Below, piece after piece: positions 8,561 to 17,347 of a stretch of 59,674 nucleotides of DNA. Below the pieces are notes generated by a model. It was not told where the DNA came from and searched no databases. It was given only the letters and a program-made list of their open reading frames with translations. Positions within the stretch are counted from its first letter, which is position 1, and each line of letters opens with the position of its first letter. The DNA is taken from positions 1 to 59,674 of the forward strand of contig JAFWTA010000051.1 in assembly GCA_017519145.1 (NCBI GenBank), written 5' to 3'. Origin of the DNA: Ruminococcus sp. (lineage in GTDB: Bacteria; Bacillota; Clostridia; Oscillospirales; Ruminococcaceae). The translations under genes were made by a program, and so were the position numbers.

Positions 8561-9338
8561 GATACCCTTTCAGCTCTCTGAGCTTTGCCTTTTTATCCTC
8601 AGCTCTCATCAGTGTCTCACCGATAAGCACAGCGTCCACACCTGCCTCGCGGAGAAGCTGTATATCCTCAGCCGTGCGGACGCCGCTCTCGGAGACGAAG
8701 CTCACATCTGAGGGAGCAAGCTCCCTCAGACGACGGCTGTTGCCTGTGTCTACCGAGAAATCTTTGAGATTACGGTTATTTACGCCTATGACACGAGCTC
8801 CACAGGCAACAGCCGTGCGAAGCTCCGCTTCGTCGTGAGCTTCGACGAGAGCGGACAGCCCCAGCTCATCGCACACAGCGATATATTCCTCTATCTGCTG
8901 CGCCGAAAGAATGGAGCAGATGAGCAATACCGCCTTTGCACCGAGGAGCTTTGCCTCGTAGATCATGTATTCGTCCACGGTAAAGTCCTTGCGAATGCAT
9001 GGTATCTTCACATTTTCGGCTATCTCGCGGAGATAATCGTCGCTGCCGAGGAACCACTTCGGCTCCGTCAGCACAGATATGCAGTCCGCACCTGCAGCTT
9101 CATACTCTCTTGCGATAGTGAGGTACGGGAAGTCCTCGGCGATAACGCCCTTTGAGGGGGAAGCCTTTTTGCACTCGCATATAAATGCGATATCATCCTT
9201 TTTCAGCGCCCTTTCAAACTCAAACTCCCCCTTGGGAAGCTCCAGTGCAAGGCACCTTGCATCTTCGGGAGACAGCCTTTTCTTGGCTGCCTCCACACGT
9301 TCTGCCGCATGAGCAGCAAGCTTATCGAGAATAGTCAT
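8553..9338 (-). CDS. trpC: Indole-3-glycerol phosphate synthase
   Basis: It closes the indole ring, producing indole-3-glycerol phosphate. The 261 residues give a stand-alone single-domain TrpC, not a fusion with TrpF. Expected motifs are FICECKKASPSKG near residue 50, SVLTEPKWFLGS, RKDFTVDEYMIYEAKLLGA and GVNNRNLKDFSVD, with the phosphate-binding SESGV and VLIGE near the C-terminus. ATG at 9338 follows GAGGTGAGCT. It lies eight bases after trpD and overlaps trpF by eight bases. Confidence 0.95.
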   Translation of the reverse strand: MTILDKLAAHAAERVEAAKKRLSPEDARCLALELPKGEFEFERALKKDDIAFICECKKASPSKGVIAEDFPYLTIAREYEAAGADCISVLTEPKWFLGSDDYLREIAENVKIPCIRKDFTVDEYMIYEAKLLGAKAVLLICSILSAQQIEEYIAVCDELGLSALVEAHDEAELRTAVACGARVIGVNNRNLKDFSVDTGNSRRLRELAPSDVSFVSESGVRTAEDIQLLREAGVDAVLIGETLMRAEDKKAKLRELKGYHD

Positions 9339-9346
9339 AGCTCACC

Positions 9347-10366
9347 TCAGTTGTTTGACTCTGCGATAAATCTGTCCATAGCAGCCAGAGCAGCACCGCT
9401 GTCGATGAGCTCCGCAGCCCTCTTGATACCTGCCTCCATGGACTCAGCCTTGCCGCCGATATAGATCGCAGCACCTGAATTGAGCAGAACAGCATTTCTC
9501 TTGTGTCCCTTGATGTCGCCTGCAAGGATACCGCGTGTTATAGCCGCATTGTCCTCGGGAGTACCGCCCCTCAGGTCGTCCTTTGTGCATCGCTCGAAGC
9601 CGAACTGCTCGGGAGTTATCTCGTAATTCTTCAGCCAGCCGTCCCTGTACTCACATACAGCCGTGGGAGCGCTCAGGGATATCTCGTCAAGCTTATCCTT
9701 GCCATATACTACCATGCCGTTCTTTGAGCCCAGCTTCATCAGTACCTCTGCAACAGGTCCGAGGAGGACGCTGTCATATACACCGAGGAGGTGGTGACTG
9801 GGGCAGGCAGGATTGGTCAGGGGGCCGAGGATATTGAACACCGTGCGGAAGCCCAGCTCCTTGCGGATGGGACCGACGTACTTCATGGAGGTGTGGTACT
9901 TCTGCGCGAAGAAGAAGCAGAAGCCCGAGTCCTCAAGAAGCTGTCTGCACTTGTCGGGGTCAAGGCTTATATTTGCGCCGAGAGCCTCAAGGCAGTCCGC
10001 CGTGCCGGACAGCGACGAAGCGGCGCGGTTGCCGTGCTTTGACACCTTTATGCCCGAAGCCGCAGTTACGAATGCGGATGTGGTGGAGATATTGAAGCTC
10101 TGGGCATTGTCGCCGCCTGTGCCGACTATTTCGAGAAGATCCATGTCATTCTCGAACTTTATAGCTGCATCACGCATAGCGGCAGCACAGCCTGTTATCT
10201 CGTCGATAGTCTCCGCCTTGGTGCTTTTGGTGGAAAGAGCGGATAGGAAGGCAGCATTCTGTGTGGGAGTTGTCTCCCCTGCCATGATTTCTGATATTAC
10301 CTTGTATGCCTCATCGAATGTCAGATCCTGCTTGTCAACGATCTTAGCTATTGCCTCTTTAATCAT
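9347..10366 (-). CDS. trpD: Anthranilate phosphoribosyltransferase
   Basis: It transfers phosphoribose from PRPP to anthranilate. The 339 residues show [14 protein letters not shown] for PRPP and magnesium binding near residue 80, [21 protein letters not shown] near residue 106, and FLGPLTNP-like [10 protein letters not shown]. The ATG at 10366 has AGGAGG eight bases upstream; a TTG two codons earlier is too close to that site. There is no fused glutamine amidotransferase domain. It is separated from trpA by a 145-bp stretch made of repeats, so it may be weakly expressed unless readthrough occurs. Confidence 0.95.
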   Translation of the reverse strand: MIKEAIAKIVDKQDLTFDEAYKVISEIMAGETTPTQNAAFLSALSTKSTKAETIDEITGCAAAMRDAAIKFENDMDLLEIVGTGGDNAQSFNISTTSAFVTAASGIKVSKHGNRAASSLSGTADCLEALGANISLDPDKCRQLLEDSGFCFFFAQKYHTSMKYVGPIRKELGFRTVFNILGPLTNPACPSHHLLGVYDSVLLGPVAEVLMKLGSKNGMVVYGKDKLDEISLSAPTAVCEYRDGWLKNYEITPEQFGFERCTKDDLRGGTPEDNAAITRGILAGDIKGHKRNAVLLNSGAAIYIGGKAESMEAGIKRAAELIDSGAALAAMDRFIAESNN

Positions 10367-10381
10367 TTTCAAAACCTCCTA

Positions 10382-10525
10382 TTGTAAATCAAATTTTGCT
10401 TTGCAAAATTTTGATTTGAGCCGTTAGTCATTAGCCGTCAGCCCATTGTAGGGGCGGCGTTCCGCCGCCCGATAATAAAGCGGCAGCGCCGCTTTATTAT
10501 GGCTGAAAGCTAAAGGCTAAGGGCT
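10382..10525. repeat. Composite palindromic repeat between trpA and trpD
   Basis: The whole gap consists of inverted repeats: an AT-rich hairpin (AATCAAATTTTGC and its complement, about 10387-10416), arms resembling AGCCGTTAG and CTAAAGGCTAA at the two ends, a GC hairpin around GGGGCGGCG/CGCCGCCC (core 10447-10471), and AATAAAGCGGC/GCCGCTTTATT. The core recurs at 38037-38061 and 43220-43244. It begins directly at the trpA stop codon. Confidence 0.8.
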
Positions 10526-11302
10526 TCATATTTTAACGACTGCTTCTTTCATTTCCTTTACATATTCGCCCACATAGGGAGCGGCGTCCTTACCGTACTT
10601 TTCAAGTATGCGGATTATAGCGGAACCCACGATGGCTCCGTCCGAGAGAGCTGCCATTTTCTGAGCCTGCTCGGGCTTGGAGATACCAAAACCAACTGCA
10701 CAGGGCACATTGGTGTTCTCCCTGATGACCTTTACGATATCACCGATATTGGTGGTTATCTCGCTTCTCACGCCTGTAACTCCAAGGCTTGAAACGATGT
10801 AGATAAAGCCCTCAGCCTCCTTTGCTATCATGGCTATGCGGTTCTCCGATGTGGGAGCTATCAGCGATATAAGATCAACTCCGTACTGCCTTGCCACTGC
10901 CGAGAATTCCTCCTTTTCCTCAAAGGGAAGATCGGGAAGAATTATTCCGTCAACTCCGCATTCACAGCATCTTGCCATAAATCTTTCAGCATCGTATGAG
11001 AATACCACATTGGCATAGGTCATGAACACAAAGGGTATCTTCACATCTCTGCGGAGCTCCTTCACCAGCTCGAAAACCTTGTCAGTAGTGACTCCCCCTG
11101 CCAGTGCGCGGATATTCGCTCCCTGAATAACAGGACCCTCCGCCGTGGGGTCTGAGAAAGGTATTCCCAGCTCGATGAGATCGGCACCGTTTTCCGCAGC
11201 CGCTCTTACCACCTTTGCGGTAGTCTCAAGGTCGGGATCACCGCAGGTAATAAACGGTATGAATGCCTTTCCGTTTTCAAATGCAGCTCTGATATTACTC
11301 AT
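10526..11302 (-). CDS. trpA: Tryptophan synthase alpha chain
   Basis: The alpha subunit cleaves indole-3-glycerol phosphate and passes indole to the beta subunit. The 258 residues include [12 protein letters not shown], the [19 protein letters not shown] motif with catalytic Asp near residue 53, and the phosphate loop [10 protein letters not shown] and GAIVGSAI. The start codon overlaps the trpB end by eight bases (ATGAGTAA), giving the coupling usual for this heterodimeric pair. The gene ends at the boundary of a palindromic repeat. Confidence 0.96.
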   Translation of the reverse strand: MSNIRAAFENGKAFIPFITCGDPDLETTAKVVRAAAENGADLIELGIPFSDPTAEGPVIQGANIRALAGGVTTDKVFELVKELRRDVKIPFVFMTYANVVFSYDAERFMARCCECGVDGIILPDLPFEEKEEFSAVARQYGVDLISLIAPTSENRIAMIAKEAEGFIYIVSSLGVTGVRSEITTNIGDIVKVIRENTNVPCAVGFGISKPEQAQKMAALSDGAIVGSAIIRILEKYGKDAAPYVGEYVKEMKEAVVKI

Positions 11303-12485
11303 ATATATCCTCCCCTCTGTAACGTGCGATGGCAGCGCAGTCCTTGTCGCCGCGTCCCGAAACTGTTACGATGATAATTTTGTCCTTGTCCATAGTGGGA
11401 GCCAGCTTCATAGCGTAGGCAATAGCGTGAGCCGACTCGATAGCGGGAATGATGCCCTCGGTGCGTGAAAGGTACTCAAATGCATTTACTGCCTCGTCGT
11501 CGGTGACGGGAACGTACTCAGCCCTGCCAATATCGTGGAGATGAGCGTGCTCGGGACCTACGCCGGGGTAGTCCAGACCTGCGGAAATGGAGTAAACAGG
11601 AGCTATCTGACCGTACTCGTCCTGACAGAAGTAGGACTTCATGCCGTGGAAAATGCCTATCCTGCCCGTATTTACGGTAGCCGCAGTCTCGAATGTGTCG
11701 ATACCCCTGCCTGCCGCCTCGCAGCCGATAAGACGGACTCCCTCATCGGGAATGAAGTGATAGAAGCTGCCGATGGCATTGGAGCCGCCGCCAACACAGG
11801 CGATAACGGCGTCGGGAAGTCTGCCCTCAGCCTCCAGTATCTGAGCTCTTGCCTCGCGTGAGATAACAGCCTGAAAATCGCGAACTATTGTGGGGAATGG
11901 GTGGGGACCCATTACCGAACCGAGACAGTAGTGTGTATCGGTGATACGGGAGGTCCACTCGCGCATCGCCTCGGAAACAGCGTCCTTGAGGGTAGCTGTA
12001 CCGCTCTTTACGGGGATAACGTCAGCGCCCAGAAGCTTCATACGGTAAACGTTGAGAGCCTGACGCTTGGTGTCCTCCTCGCCCATGAACACCACGCACT
12101 CCATGTCGAGGAGAGCGGCGGCGGTGGCAGTAGCAACGCCGTGCTGACCTGCACCTGTCTCGGCAATTAGTCTGGTCTTGCCCATTTTCTTTGCAAGGAG
12201 AGCCTGACCGAGAACGTTGTTTATCTTGTGGGAACCCGTGTGGTTCAGATCCTCGCGCTTGAGGTATATCTTGGCACCTCCCAGCTCCCTTGTGAGCTTA
12301 TCTGCGCGGTAAAGCAGAGAAGGTCTGCCTGCGTAGTTGTTGAGGAGCTCAGTGAGCTCGCGGTTGAAATCCGGGTCATTCTTATAGTGGTCGTAAGCCT
12401 GTTCAAGCTCTATGACCGCATTCATCAGCGTTTCGGGTATGTACTGACCGCCGTGAACGCCGAATCGTCCTTTTGACTGTGACAT
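11295..12485 (-). CDS. trpB: Tryptophan synthase beta chain
   Basis: It condenses indole with serine using pyridoxal phosphate. The 396 residues begin [16 protein letters not shown] and contain the PLP lysine in HTGSHKINN near residue 86, the [13 protein letters not shown] segment near residue 108 and the phosphate-binding [10 protein letters not shown]. The ATG at 12485 follows GAAAGGAAAG; the earlier in-frame ATG at 12506 overlaps that site. This is the canonical TrpB1 form by length and motifs. It directly follows a methyltransferase gene in the operon. Confidence 0.96.
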   Translation of the reverse strand: MSQSKGRFGVHGGQYIPETLMNAVIELEQAYDHYKNDPDFNRELTELLNNYAGRPSLLYRADKLTRELGGAKIYLKREDLNHTGSHKINNVLGQALLAKKMGKTRLIAETGAGQHGVATATAAALLDMECVVFMGEEDTKRQALNVYRMKLLGADVIPVKSGTATLKDAVSEAMREWTSRITDTHYCLGSVMGPHPFPTIVRDFQAVISREARAQILEAEGRLPDAVIACVGGGSNAIGSFYHFIPDEGVRLIGCEAAGRGIDTFETAATVNTGRIGIFHGMKSYFCQDEYGQIAPVYSISAGLDYPGVGPEHAHLHDIGRAEYVPVTDDEAVNAFEYLSRTEGIIPAIESAHAIAYAMKLAPTMDKDKIIIVTVSGRGDKDCAAIARYRGEDIYE

Positions 12486-12506
12486 AATATCTTTCCTTTC
12501 TATCAT

Positions 12507-13289
12507 TTATATTTTTCTCAGTATATCAAGTGTATGGTTTGAAGCGCCCATAAGGTCGGCTCTTTCGCAAGTAGCGAAGTGGTATTCCATGAACTTGTCA
12601 AAGGTGAAGCTGTCCATGCTGTCGATACATTCGCTCATGTAGTTAGCCGCTCCGTCCGTTGCTATGAGCTTTATTCTCTCAACGGGGAGTTCCGCGTTCA
12701 GCGCCGCTATCTCCTCCGTCCTCACCAGTGAGAAGAGCTCCTTTGGTTCGCTCTTGCAGTGCCACTCCTCTGCCAGCATATCATTTTCCAGTACCCTTCT
12801 CAGGTTCCCGTGAAGAAAGGCGTGCTGGAGCACAGCCGCTTCGTTCATGCAGTATGCCGCCAGTATGTATCCGCCCTTTCGGGTGACCCTTACCGCCTCT
12901 GAGAGCGCCCTGAGCATATCCTCACGGGTGAACAGGTGGTACATAGGTCCCAGCAGCAGAGTGACATCGAAGCTGTTATCCGAAAGCTCCGAAAGGTCAA
13001 GGGCGTTTCCCTGCAAAGTCCTTATGGGCTCTGTACCGTCCAGCTTTGCGCGGAGCTTTTCCAGATTATGCTCCACCAGCTCCACCGCCGTTACATCAAA
13101 GCCCTCTTTTGCAAGGGTTACGCTGTAACGTCCCGTGCCTGCGCCCACTTCAAGGAGCCTTGCGTCCCTGCGGTCACCGATACAGCCGCGGATATACTTC
13201 ATGGTGGTCAGGTACTCCACCTGACCCGACTGTGAGAGGAGCCTGCCCTCCTCGTCGTAATTTTTGTAGAATTCATCAAGATAGTCCAT
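12507..13289 (-). CDS. Class I SAM-dependent methyltransferase within the trp operon
   Basis: The 260 residues carry the SAM-binding motif I LLEVGAGTGRYSVTLAKEG near residue 46, an acidic residue ending strand 2 (VELVEHNLEK) and the motif FDVTLLLGPMYHL near residue 110, a Methyltransf_11/25-like fold. The ATG at 13289 is preceded by ACGAGGTGA. The gene sits 37 bp after trpG and 21 bp before trpB in the same direction, so it should be co-transcribed under Trp T-box control. No tryptophan-pathway step needs a methyltransferase, so its substrate is unknown and its position may be incidental. Confidence 0.85.
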   Translation of the reverse strand: MDYLDEFYKNYDEEGRLLSQSGQVEYLTTMKYIRGCIGDRRDARLLEVGAGTGRYSVTLAKEGFDVTAVELVEHNLEKLRAKLDGTEPIRTLQGNALDLSELSDNSFDVTLLLGPMYHLFTREDMLRALSEAVRVTRKGGYILAAYCMNEAAVLQHAFLHGNLRRVLENDMLAEEWHCKSEPKELFSLVRTEEIAALNAELPVERIKLIATDGAANYMSECIDSMDSFTFDKFMEYHFATCERADLMGASNHTLDILRKI

Positions 13290-13326
13290 AGCTGTCACCT
13301 CGTTTTTTATTGCGGCAATGAATAAT

Positions 13327-13893
13327 TCAAAGCTCAATAAAGTTTTTCAGCATTATCCTTCCGTCGGGAGTCATGATGGACTCGGGGTGGAACTGAACGC
13401 CGTATATGGGGTATTCTCTGTGCTGCACCGCCATGACCTCGCCGTCATCGGCAAGAGCTGTGACCTCCAGACAATCGGGCAGTGTGGCCGCGTCTGCCGC
13501 AAGGGAATGGTATCTCGCCACGGGCGCACCCTCGTCTATTCCCCTGAACAGAGGGCAGTCGTTCATGAAGCTGATAACGGACTGCTTGCCGTGCATGAGC
13601 TCCTTGGCGTAGGTAACTGTTGCACCGTAGGCGGCGCATATAGCCTGATGACCGAGACAAACGCCAAGGGTGGGTATCTTTTTGCACACCGTCTTAGCGG
13701 CTTCGATTATAATGCCTGCGTCCTCGGGACGTCCGGGTCCCGGGGAGAGTATTATCTTGTCGGGAGCAAGCTCCTCTATCTCCGCAACAGTCATCTCATC
13801 GTTGCGTATCACCTTTATATCGGGACATATCTCACCGATGAGCTGATAGAGGTTATATGAAAAGCTGTCGTAATTATCAATGAGAAGAATCAT
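13327..13893 (-). CDS. trpG: Anthranilate synthase component II (glutamine amidotransferase)
   Basis: It supplies ammonia from glutamine to TrpE. The 188 residues have the class I amidotransferase triad: Cys in GVCLGHQAI near residue 78 and His-x-Glu in VQFHPESIM near residue 169; the N-terminus IDNYDSFSYNL is typical. Its start overlaps the trpE stop by four bases. The same protein may also serve 4-amino-4-deoxychorismate synthase (PabA role), since the two functions are often shared; no pabB was seen here. Confidence 0.94.
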   Translation of the reverse strand: MILLIDNYDSFSYNLYQLIGEICPDIKVIRNDEMTVAEIEELAPDKIILSPGPGRPEDAGIIIEAAKTVCKKIPTLGVCLGHQAICAAYGATVTYAKELMHGKQSVISFMNDCPLFRGIDEGAPVARYHSLAADAATLPDCLEVTALADDGEVMAVQHREYPIYGVQFHPESIMTPDGRIMLKNFIEL

Positions 13894-15356
13894 TCGTCCG
13901 CCTCCTCTGCCATTTTAAGGGCGTTGACCACAGCCGCCGCCTTGTTTATGCACTCCTGATACTCCTTTTCGGGAACAGAGTCCGCAACTATGCCTGCGCC
14001 GCTTCTCACGAAGACCTTGCCGTTCTTCTTGTAGGCAATACGGATAGCGATGCAGGTATCAAGATTGCCTGTGAAGTCGATGTAGCCGATTGCGCCGCCG
14101 TAGATGCCGCGCTTGTTGTTCTCCAGCTCCGCGATGAGCTGACAGGCGCGTATCTTGGGAGCTCCCGAGAGAGTTCCTGCGGGAAGCACAGCGCTTACGG
14201 CATCAAAGCCGTCGAACTCCTCCCTTATCTCGCCGCGCACCGTAGAGCCGATGTGCATAACGTGAGAATAGCGCTCTATGCTGTGGAGCTTTTCCACCTG
14301 AACGGAGCCGAATTTGCTTATCTTGCCAAGGTCATTTCTGCCGAGATCCACCAGCATATTATGCTCCGCAAGCTCCTTCTCGTCCGCCAGCAGGTCAGCC
14401 TCAAGAGCCTTGTCCTCCTTGTCGGTCTTGCCTCTGGGACGGGTGCCTGCAAGGGGGAATGTGTGGAGAACACCGTCCTCCAGCTTTACAAGAGTCTCGG
14501 GAGAAGCGCCTGCTATCTCCACGTCCGTTCCCGAAAAATAGAACATATAGGGCGAAGGATTGATAGTTCTCAGCACTCTGTAGGTATTGAGAAGACTTCC
14601 CTCGAAGCCTGCGCTGAGGCGATTGGAAAGGACTATCTGGAAGATATCGCCCTCGCGGATATGTCCCTTTGCCTTTTCCACCATATCGCAGTACTGCTCC
14701 TTGCTGAACAGGGCTGTGACCTCGCTTGTGAGCCTGCCTGCGGGCTCCTTTACGCGCTCGCCGTGTCTGAGCAGGTCAGCCATGTGACGAAGCTCCAGCT
14801 TTGCCTTGTTGTAGCCTGCCTCTCCCTCGTCAAGTTTCATATTCACGATGAGAATGAGCTTCTGACGGAAGTTATCGAATGCGATGACCTTGTCGAAAAG
14901 CATGAGGTCAACGTCCTTGAAGTTCTCCGTGTCGCTGACATCGGTACGGAGGGTCTTCTCCGAGTAGGCGAGGAAGTCGTAGGAGAAATATCCTGCCAGA
15001 CCGCCTGTGAACGGAGGAAGATAGTCGAATTTAGGGCTTCTGTATTTTGAAAGTATCTGTCTTATCTGAACTGACGGATCATCTGAAGTCATTTTTACGT
15101 CGCCAATTGTGAGGTCATTGCCTGCGGCTGTTATCTGGAGCTTGGGGTCGAAGCCAAGGAAGGTGTATCTTCCCCACTTCTCCTTTTCCGCAACTGATTC
15201 CAGCATATAGCAGTGGGTCGAGACGTTTTTCAGTATCATTATCGCCTCGATGGGAGTACAGATGTCGGACAGGATCTCGCAGCTTACGGGAAGAATGTCA
15301 TATTTTCCGCTGTCTGCTATTTCTCTGACCTTGCTGAGCTCGGGTAAAAACTTCAT
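13890..15356 (-). CDS. trpE: Anthranilate synthase component I
   Basis: It makes anthranilate from chorismate with ammonia from TrpG. The 488 residues show the N-terminal regulatory region (AIMILKNVSTHCYMLESV, with the serine-bearing feedback site usually near LLES) and the chorismate-binding domain with FQIVLSNRLS, SPYMFYF, AGTRPRGKT, LVDLGRNDLGK and GAPKIRACQLI. The ATG at 15356 follows GGAGGTGC; an in-frame GTG lies inside that site. It is first in the operon and is preceded by a Trp T-box leader. Confidence 0.95.
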   Translation of the reverse strand: MKFLPELSKVREIADSGKYDILPVSCEILSDICTPIEAIMILKNVSTHCYMLESVAEKEKWGRYTFLGFDPKLQITAAGNDLTIGDVKMTSDDPSVQIRQILSKYRSPKFDYLPPFTGGLAGYFSYDFLAYSEKTLRTDVSDTENFKDVDLMLFDKVIAFDNFRQKLILIVNMKLDEGEAGYNKAKLELRHMADLLRHGERVKEPAGRLTSEVTALFSKEQYCDMVEKAKGHIREGDIFQIVLSNRLSAGFEGSLLNTYRVLRTINPSPYMFYFSGTDVEIAGASPETLVKLEDGVLHTFPLAGTRPRGKTDKEDKALEADLLADEKELAEHNMLVDLGRNDLGKISKFGSVQVEKLHSIERYSHVMHIGSTVRGEIREEFDGFDAVSAVLPAGTLSGAPKIRACQLIAELENNKRGIYGGAIGYIDFTGNLDTCIAIRIAYKKNGKVFVRSGAGIVADSVPEKEYQECINKAAAVVNALKMAEEADE

Positions 15357-15384
15357 AAAAAGCACCTCCGTGACCTGTCAGGGC

Positions 15385-15676
15385 AACAAAAAAGTCCTTG
15401 ACAGACCAATATGATCTGTCAAGGACGAATAATTCTATCCGCGGTACCACCTTGATTCACGGCATAGCCGTGCGCTTTGCAGGATACTATCATATCCCTG
15501 ATGATTAACGCACATCCTTACGTTGCAGAATACTCTGAGCAGGCACATTGCTGTGCAAAGCCCATTTGACTGCACCCTCGGCGGTCCATTTGCTAATCTG
15601 TTTTTCGCCTGACTCTCAGCACCGCAGGCTCTCTGTGGAAGCATAATTAACTTTATCTCCGCGTCATCGGTTTGAT
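15385..15676 (-). promoter_or_regulatory. Tryptophan T-box riboswitch leader
   Basis: On the minus strand the leader contains the hallmark AAGGTGGTACCGCGG (15439-15453) and a terminator stem of 12 bp (15394-15405 with 15415-15426) followed by a T-run. Stem I can be traced: GCGG/CCGC and GTTAAT/ATTAGC flank an internal loop with AGATA on one side and AAATGGA on the other, placing TGG (Trp) at 15586-15588 as the specifier codon; the distal GCTGAGAG motif is also present. Uncharged tRNA-Trp should stabilise the antiterminator and switch the trp operon on. Confidence 0.95.
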
Positions 15677-15684
15677 TTTTTATC

Positions 15685-15713
15685 ATTATAGCACTCCAAT
15701 GCACACTTGTCAA
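15685..15713 (-). promoter_or_regulatory. Consensus promoter of the trp operon
   Basis: On the minus strand TTGACA (15708-15713) and TATAAT (15685-15690) are 17 bp apart, a perfect match to consensus, with a start site expected near 15678 at the 5' edge of the T-box. Such a strong promoter suits control by premature termination. Confidence 0.9.
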
Positions 15714-15836
15714 GCAGGTTAAGATATTTTTTTCATTTAACATTAACCTCCCGTCAGAAATATCACTGCTCCCTCTTTTGTCATATAATATACTGTACCG
15801 CAGATACTGCCACTGCGCAATACGCAGCAGACAGGG

Positions 15837-16079
15837 GTGATACTTCTGAAAATTTGCATTCTTGATATGCCCTCCTACACCTATGCGGTCAAGGCGCAGC
15901 GCCTTCTGAGGGCAAGGGGCTACCCGTGCAGGATAAGACGCCGCGAAAAGACCTCCTCAAAGGGCTGCGGCTTCACGGTGCTGATAAACGGCAGCTGCGA
16001 TGGAGCAGAAAGGCTCCTCACGGGATACGCTGTCCCCTATTCTGTCAGGGGCGGAGGTGCTGACGATGATAAACTTTGA
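15837..16079 (+). CDS. DUF3343 small protein (putative Se/S carrier-like)
   Basis: An 80-residue protein with YTYAVKAQRLLRARGYPCRI and a KGCGFTVLI segment, matching the small DUF3343 family often found beside cysteine desulfurases and proposed as a sulfur or selenium carrier. The start is uncertain: GTG at 15837 lies within a GGGG-rich stretch and ATG at 15867 has no clear ribosome binding site. It overlaps the next gene by 14 bases. The conserved CG near residue 49 is the likely reactive cysteine (inference from the family). Confidence 0.7.
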   Translation: MILLKICILDMPSYTYAVKAQRLLRARGYPCRIRRREKTSSKGCGFTVLINGSCDGAERLLTGYAVPYSVRGGGADDDKL

Positions 16080-17202
16080 CAACGCAGCCACCACCTTTCC
16101 CAAGCCCCTCTCCGTCCGCCGTGCAGCTGCCGAAGCAATAAAGTCCTTCGGCGGAAACGCAGGCAGAGGCGGTCATGAGCTTGCCATGCGGACTTCCGAG
16201 GCACTGTATTCCGCCCGCGAGACCGCAGCAGGCTTCTTCGGAGCCGCTCCCGAGAACACTGTGTTCACGCTGAACTGCACCCACGCGCTGAATATGGCGA
16301 TACAGGGAGTAATGTCCGAGGGCGGTCACATCATTATCAGCAGCATGGAGCACAACTCCGCTGCCCGTCCTGCAGTCGCACTCGCCATGAAAAAGCAGGT
16401 CACGCTGTCCGTTGCGGAGGTCTTCCCCGACAGAGAGCGTACCCTTGAAAGCTTCCGCAGGCTCATACGCAGCGACACCCGAGCGGTGGTATGCACCATT
16501 GCCTCCAACGTCACGGGTCAGCTGCTCCCATACAAGGAAATAGGGCAGCTCTGCCGCGAAAACGGCATCTGCTTCATTGCCGACGGCGCACAGGCCTGCG
16601 GCATATATGATATAAAGCTTTCCGACGGCATAAATATCCTCTGCACCGCAGGTCACAAGGGACTCTACGGAATTACGGGCACGGGGCTGCTCCTCACCGA
16701 CGGACAGTATCCCATAAAGCCCATAATGCAGGGCGGCACGGGAAGCAATTCGCTCAGCCTTTTCCAGCCGTCTATCCTCCCCGACAGCCTTGAAAGCGGC
16801 ACGCCCAATGTGATCGGCGCAGTCACCGTAGGAGCAGGCATAAACTTTATCGGCTCATACGGCATGAACAGGCTCCGCACTCACGAGGAGCAGCTATGCA
16901 GGCTGTTCATTGAGGGGCTTGAGGGCACCGATGGCATCACGGTCTATCGTGACGCCGCTGCGGAGTACGCTCCCATAGTCTCATTCAATATAGACGCCTT
17001 AGGCTCCGAGGAGACTGCTGAGCTGCTGTCGGAACGGGGCTTCTGCCTACGGGCAGGCTACCACTGTGCAGCTCTCGCACACGCCACGCTGGGCACCAAA
17101 GGCGGCACAGTACGCTTCGCACCCTCGGTTTTCAACACAGAGGAGGAGGTCCGTAAGCTTGTATACAATGTTAAAATATTGAAAAATTTACCAAATTCGT
17201 AA
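16066..17202 (+). CDS. Cysteine desulfurase-like aminotransferase class V (EF2568-type)
   Basis: A PLP enzyme expected to release sulfur or selenium from cysteine or selenocysteine. The 378 residues start MINFDNAATTFPKP. Visible are SSMEHNS (cofactor-stacking His), IADGAQACG (Asp to the pyridine nitrogen), AGHKGLYG with the PLP lysine near 204, and RAGYHCAALAH with the catalytic Cys near 330. ATG at 16066 follows GGAGGTG. It forms an overlapping pair with the DUF3343 gene. Relatives of this subfamily occur in selenium-dependent molybdenum hydroxylase clusters, but no selD or hydroxylase is in the window, so substrate choice remains open. Confidence 0.85.
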   Translation: MINFDNAATTFPKPLSVRRAAAEAIKSFGGNAGRGGHELAMRTSEALYSARETAAGFFGAAPENTVFTLNCTHALNMAIQGVMSEGGHIIISSMEHNSAARPAVALAMKKQVTLSVAEVFPDRERTLESFRRLIRSDTRAVVCTIASNVTGQLLPYKEIGQLCRENGICFIADGAQACGIYDIKLSDGINILCTAGHKGLYGITGTGLLLTDGQYPIKPIMQGGTGSNSLSLFQPSILPDSLESGTPNVIGAVTVGAGINFIGSYGMNRLRTHEEQLCRLFIEGLEGTDGITVYRDAAAEYAPIVSFNIDALGSEETAELLSERGFCLRAGYHCAALAHATLGTKGGTVRFAPSVFNTEEEVRKLVYNVKILKNLPNS

Positions 17203-17209
17203 AAAACTA

Positions 17210-17237
17210 TTGAAATTATCTGAATTTGTGGTACAAT
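17210..17237 (+). promoter_or_regulatory. Promoter for cdaA-cdaR
   Basis: TTGAAA (17210-17215) and TACAAT (17232-17237) are 16 bp apart, starting eight bases after the cysteine desulfurase-like gene. A leader of about 105 nt precedes cdaA. Confidence 0.65.
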
Positions 17238-17347
17238 AATAGTGTGCAGTATTGCGCAGTCTGCTATGAGGACAGCCGTCCTCATACATATCATAGATAA
17301 ATGTTTAAAGTAAATGTGTGTAATTCTTCCCCGAGGGGGTGCAGTAT

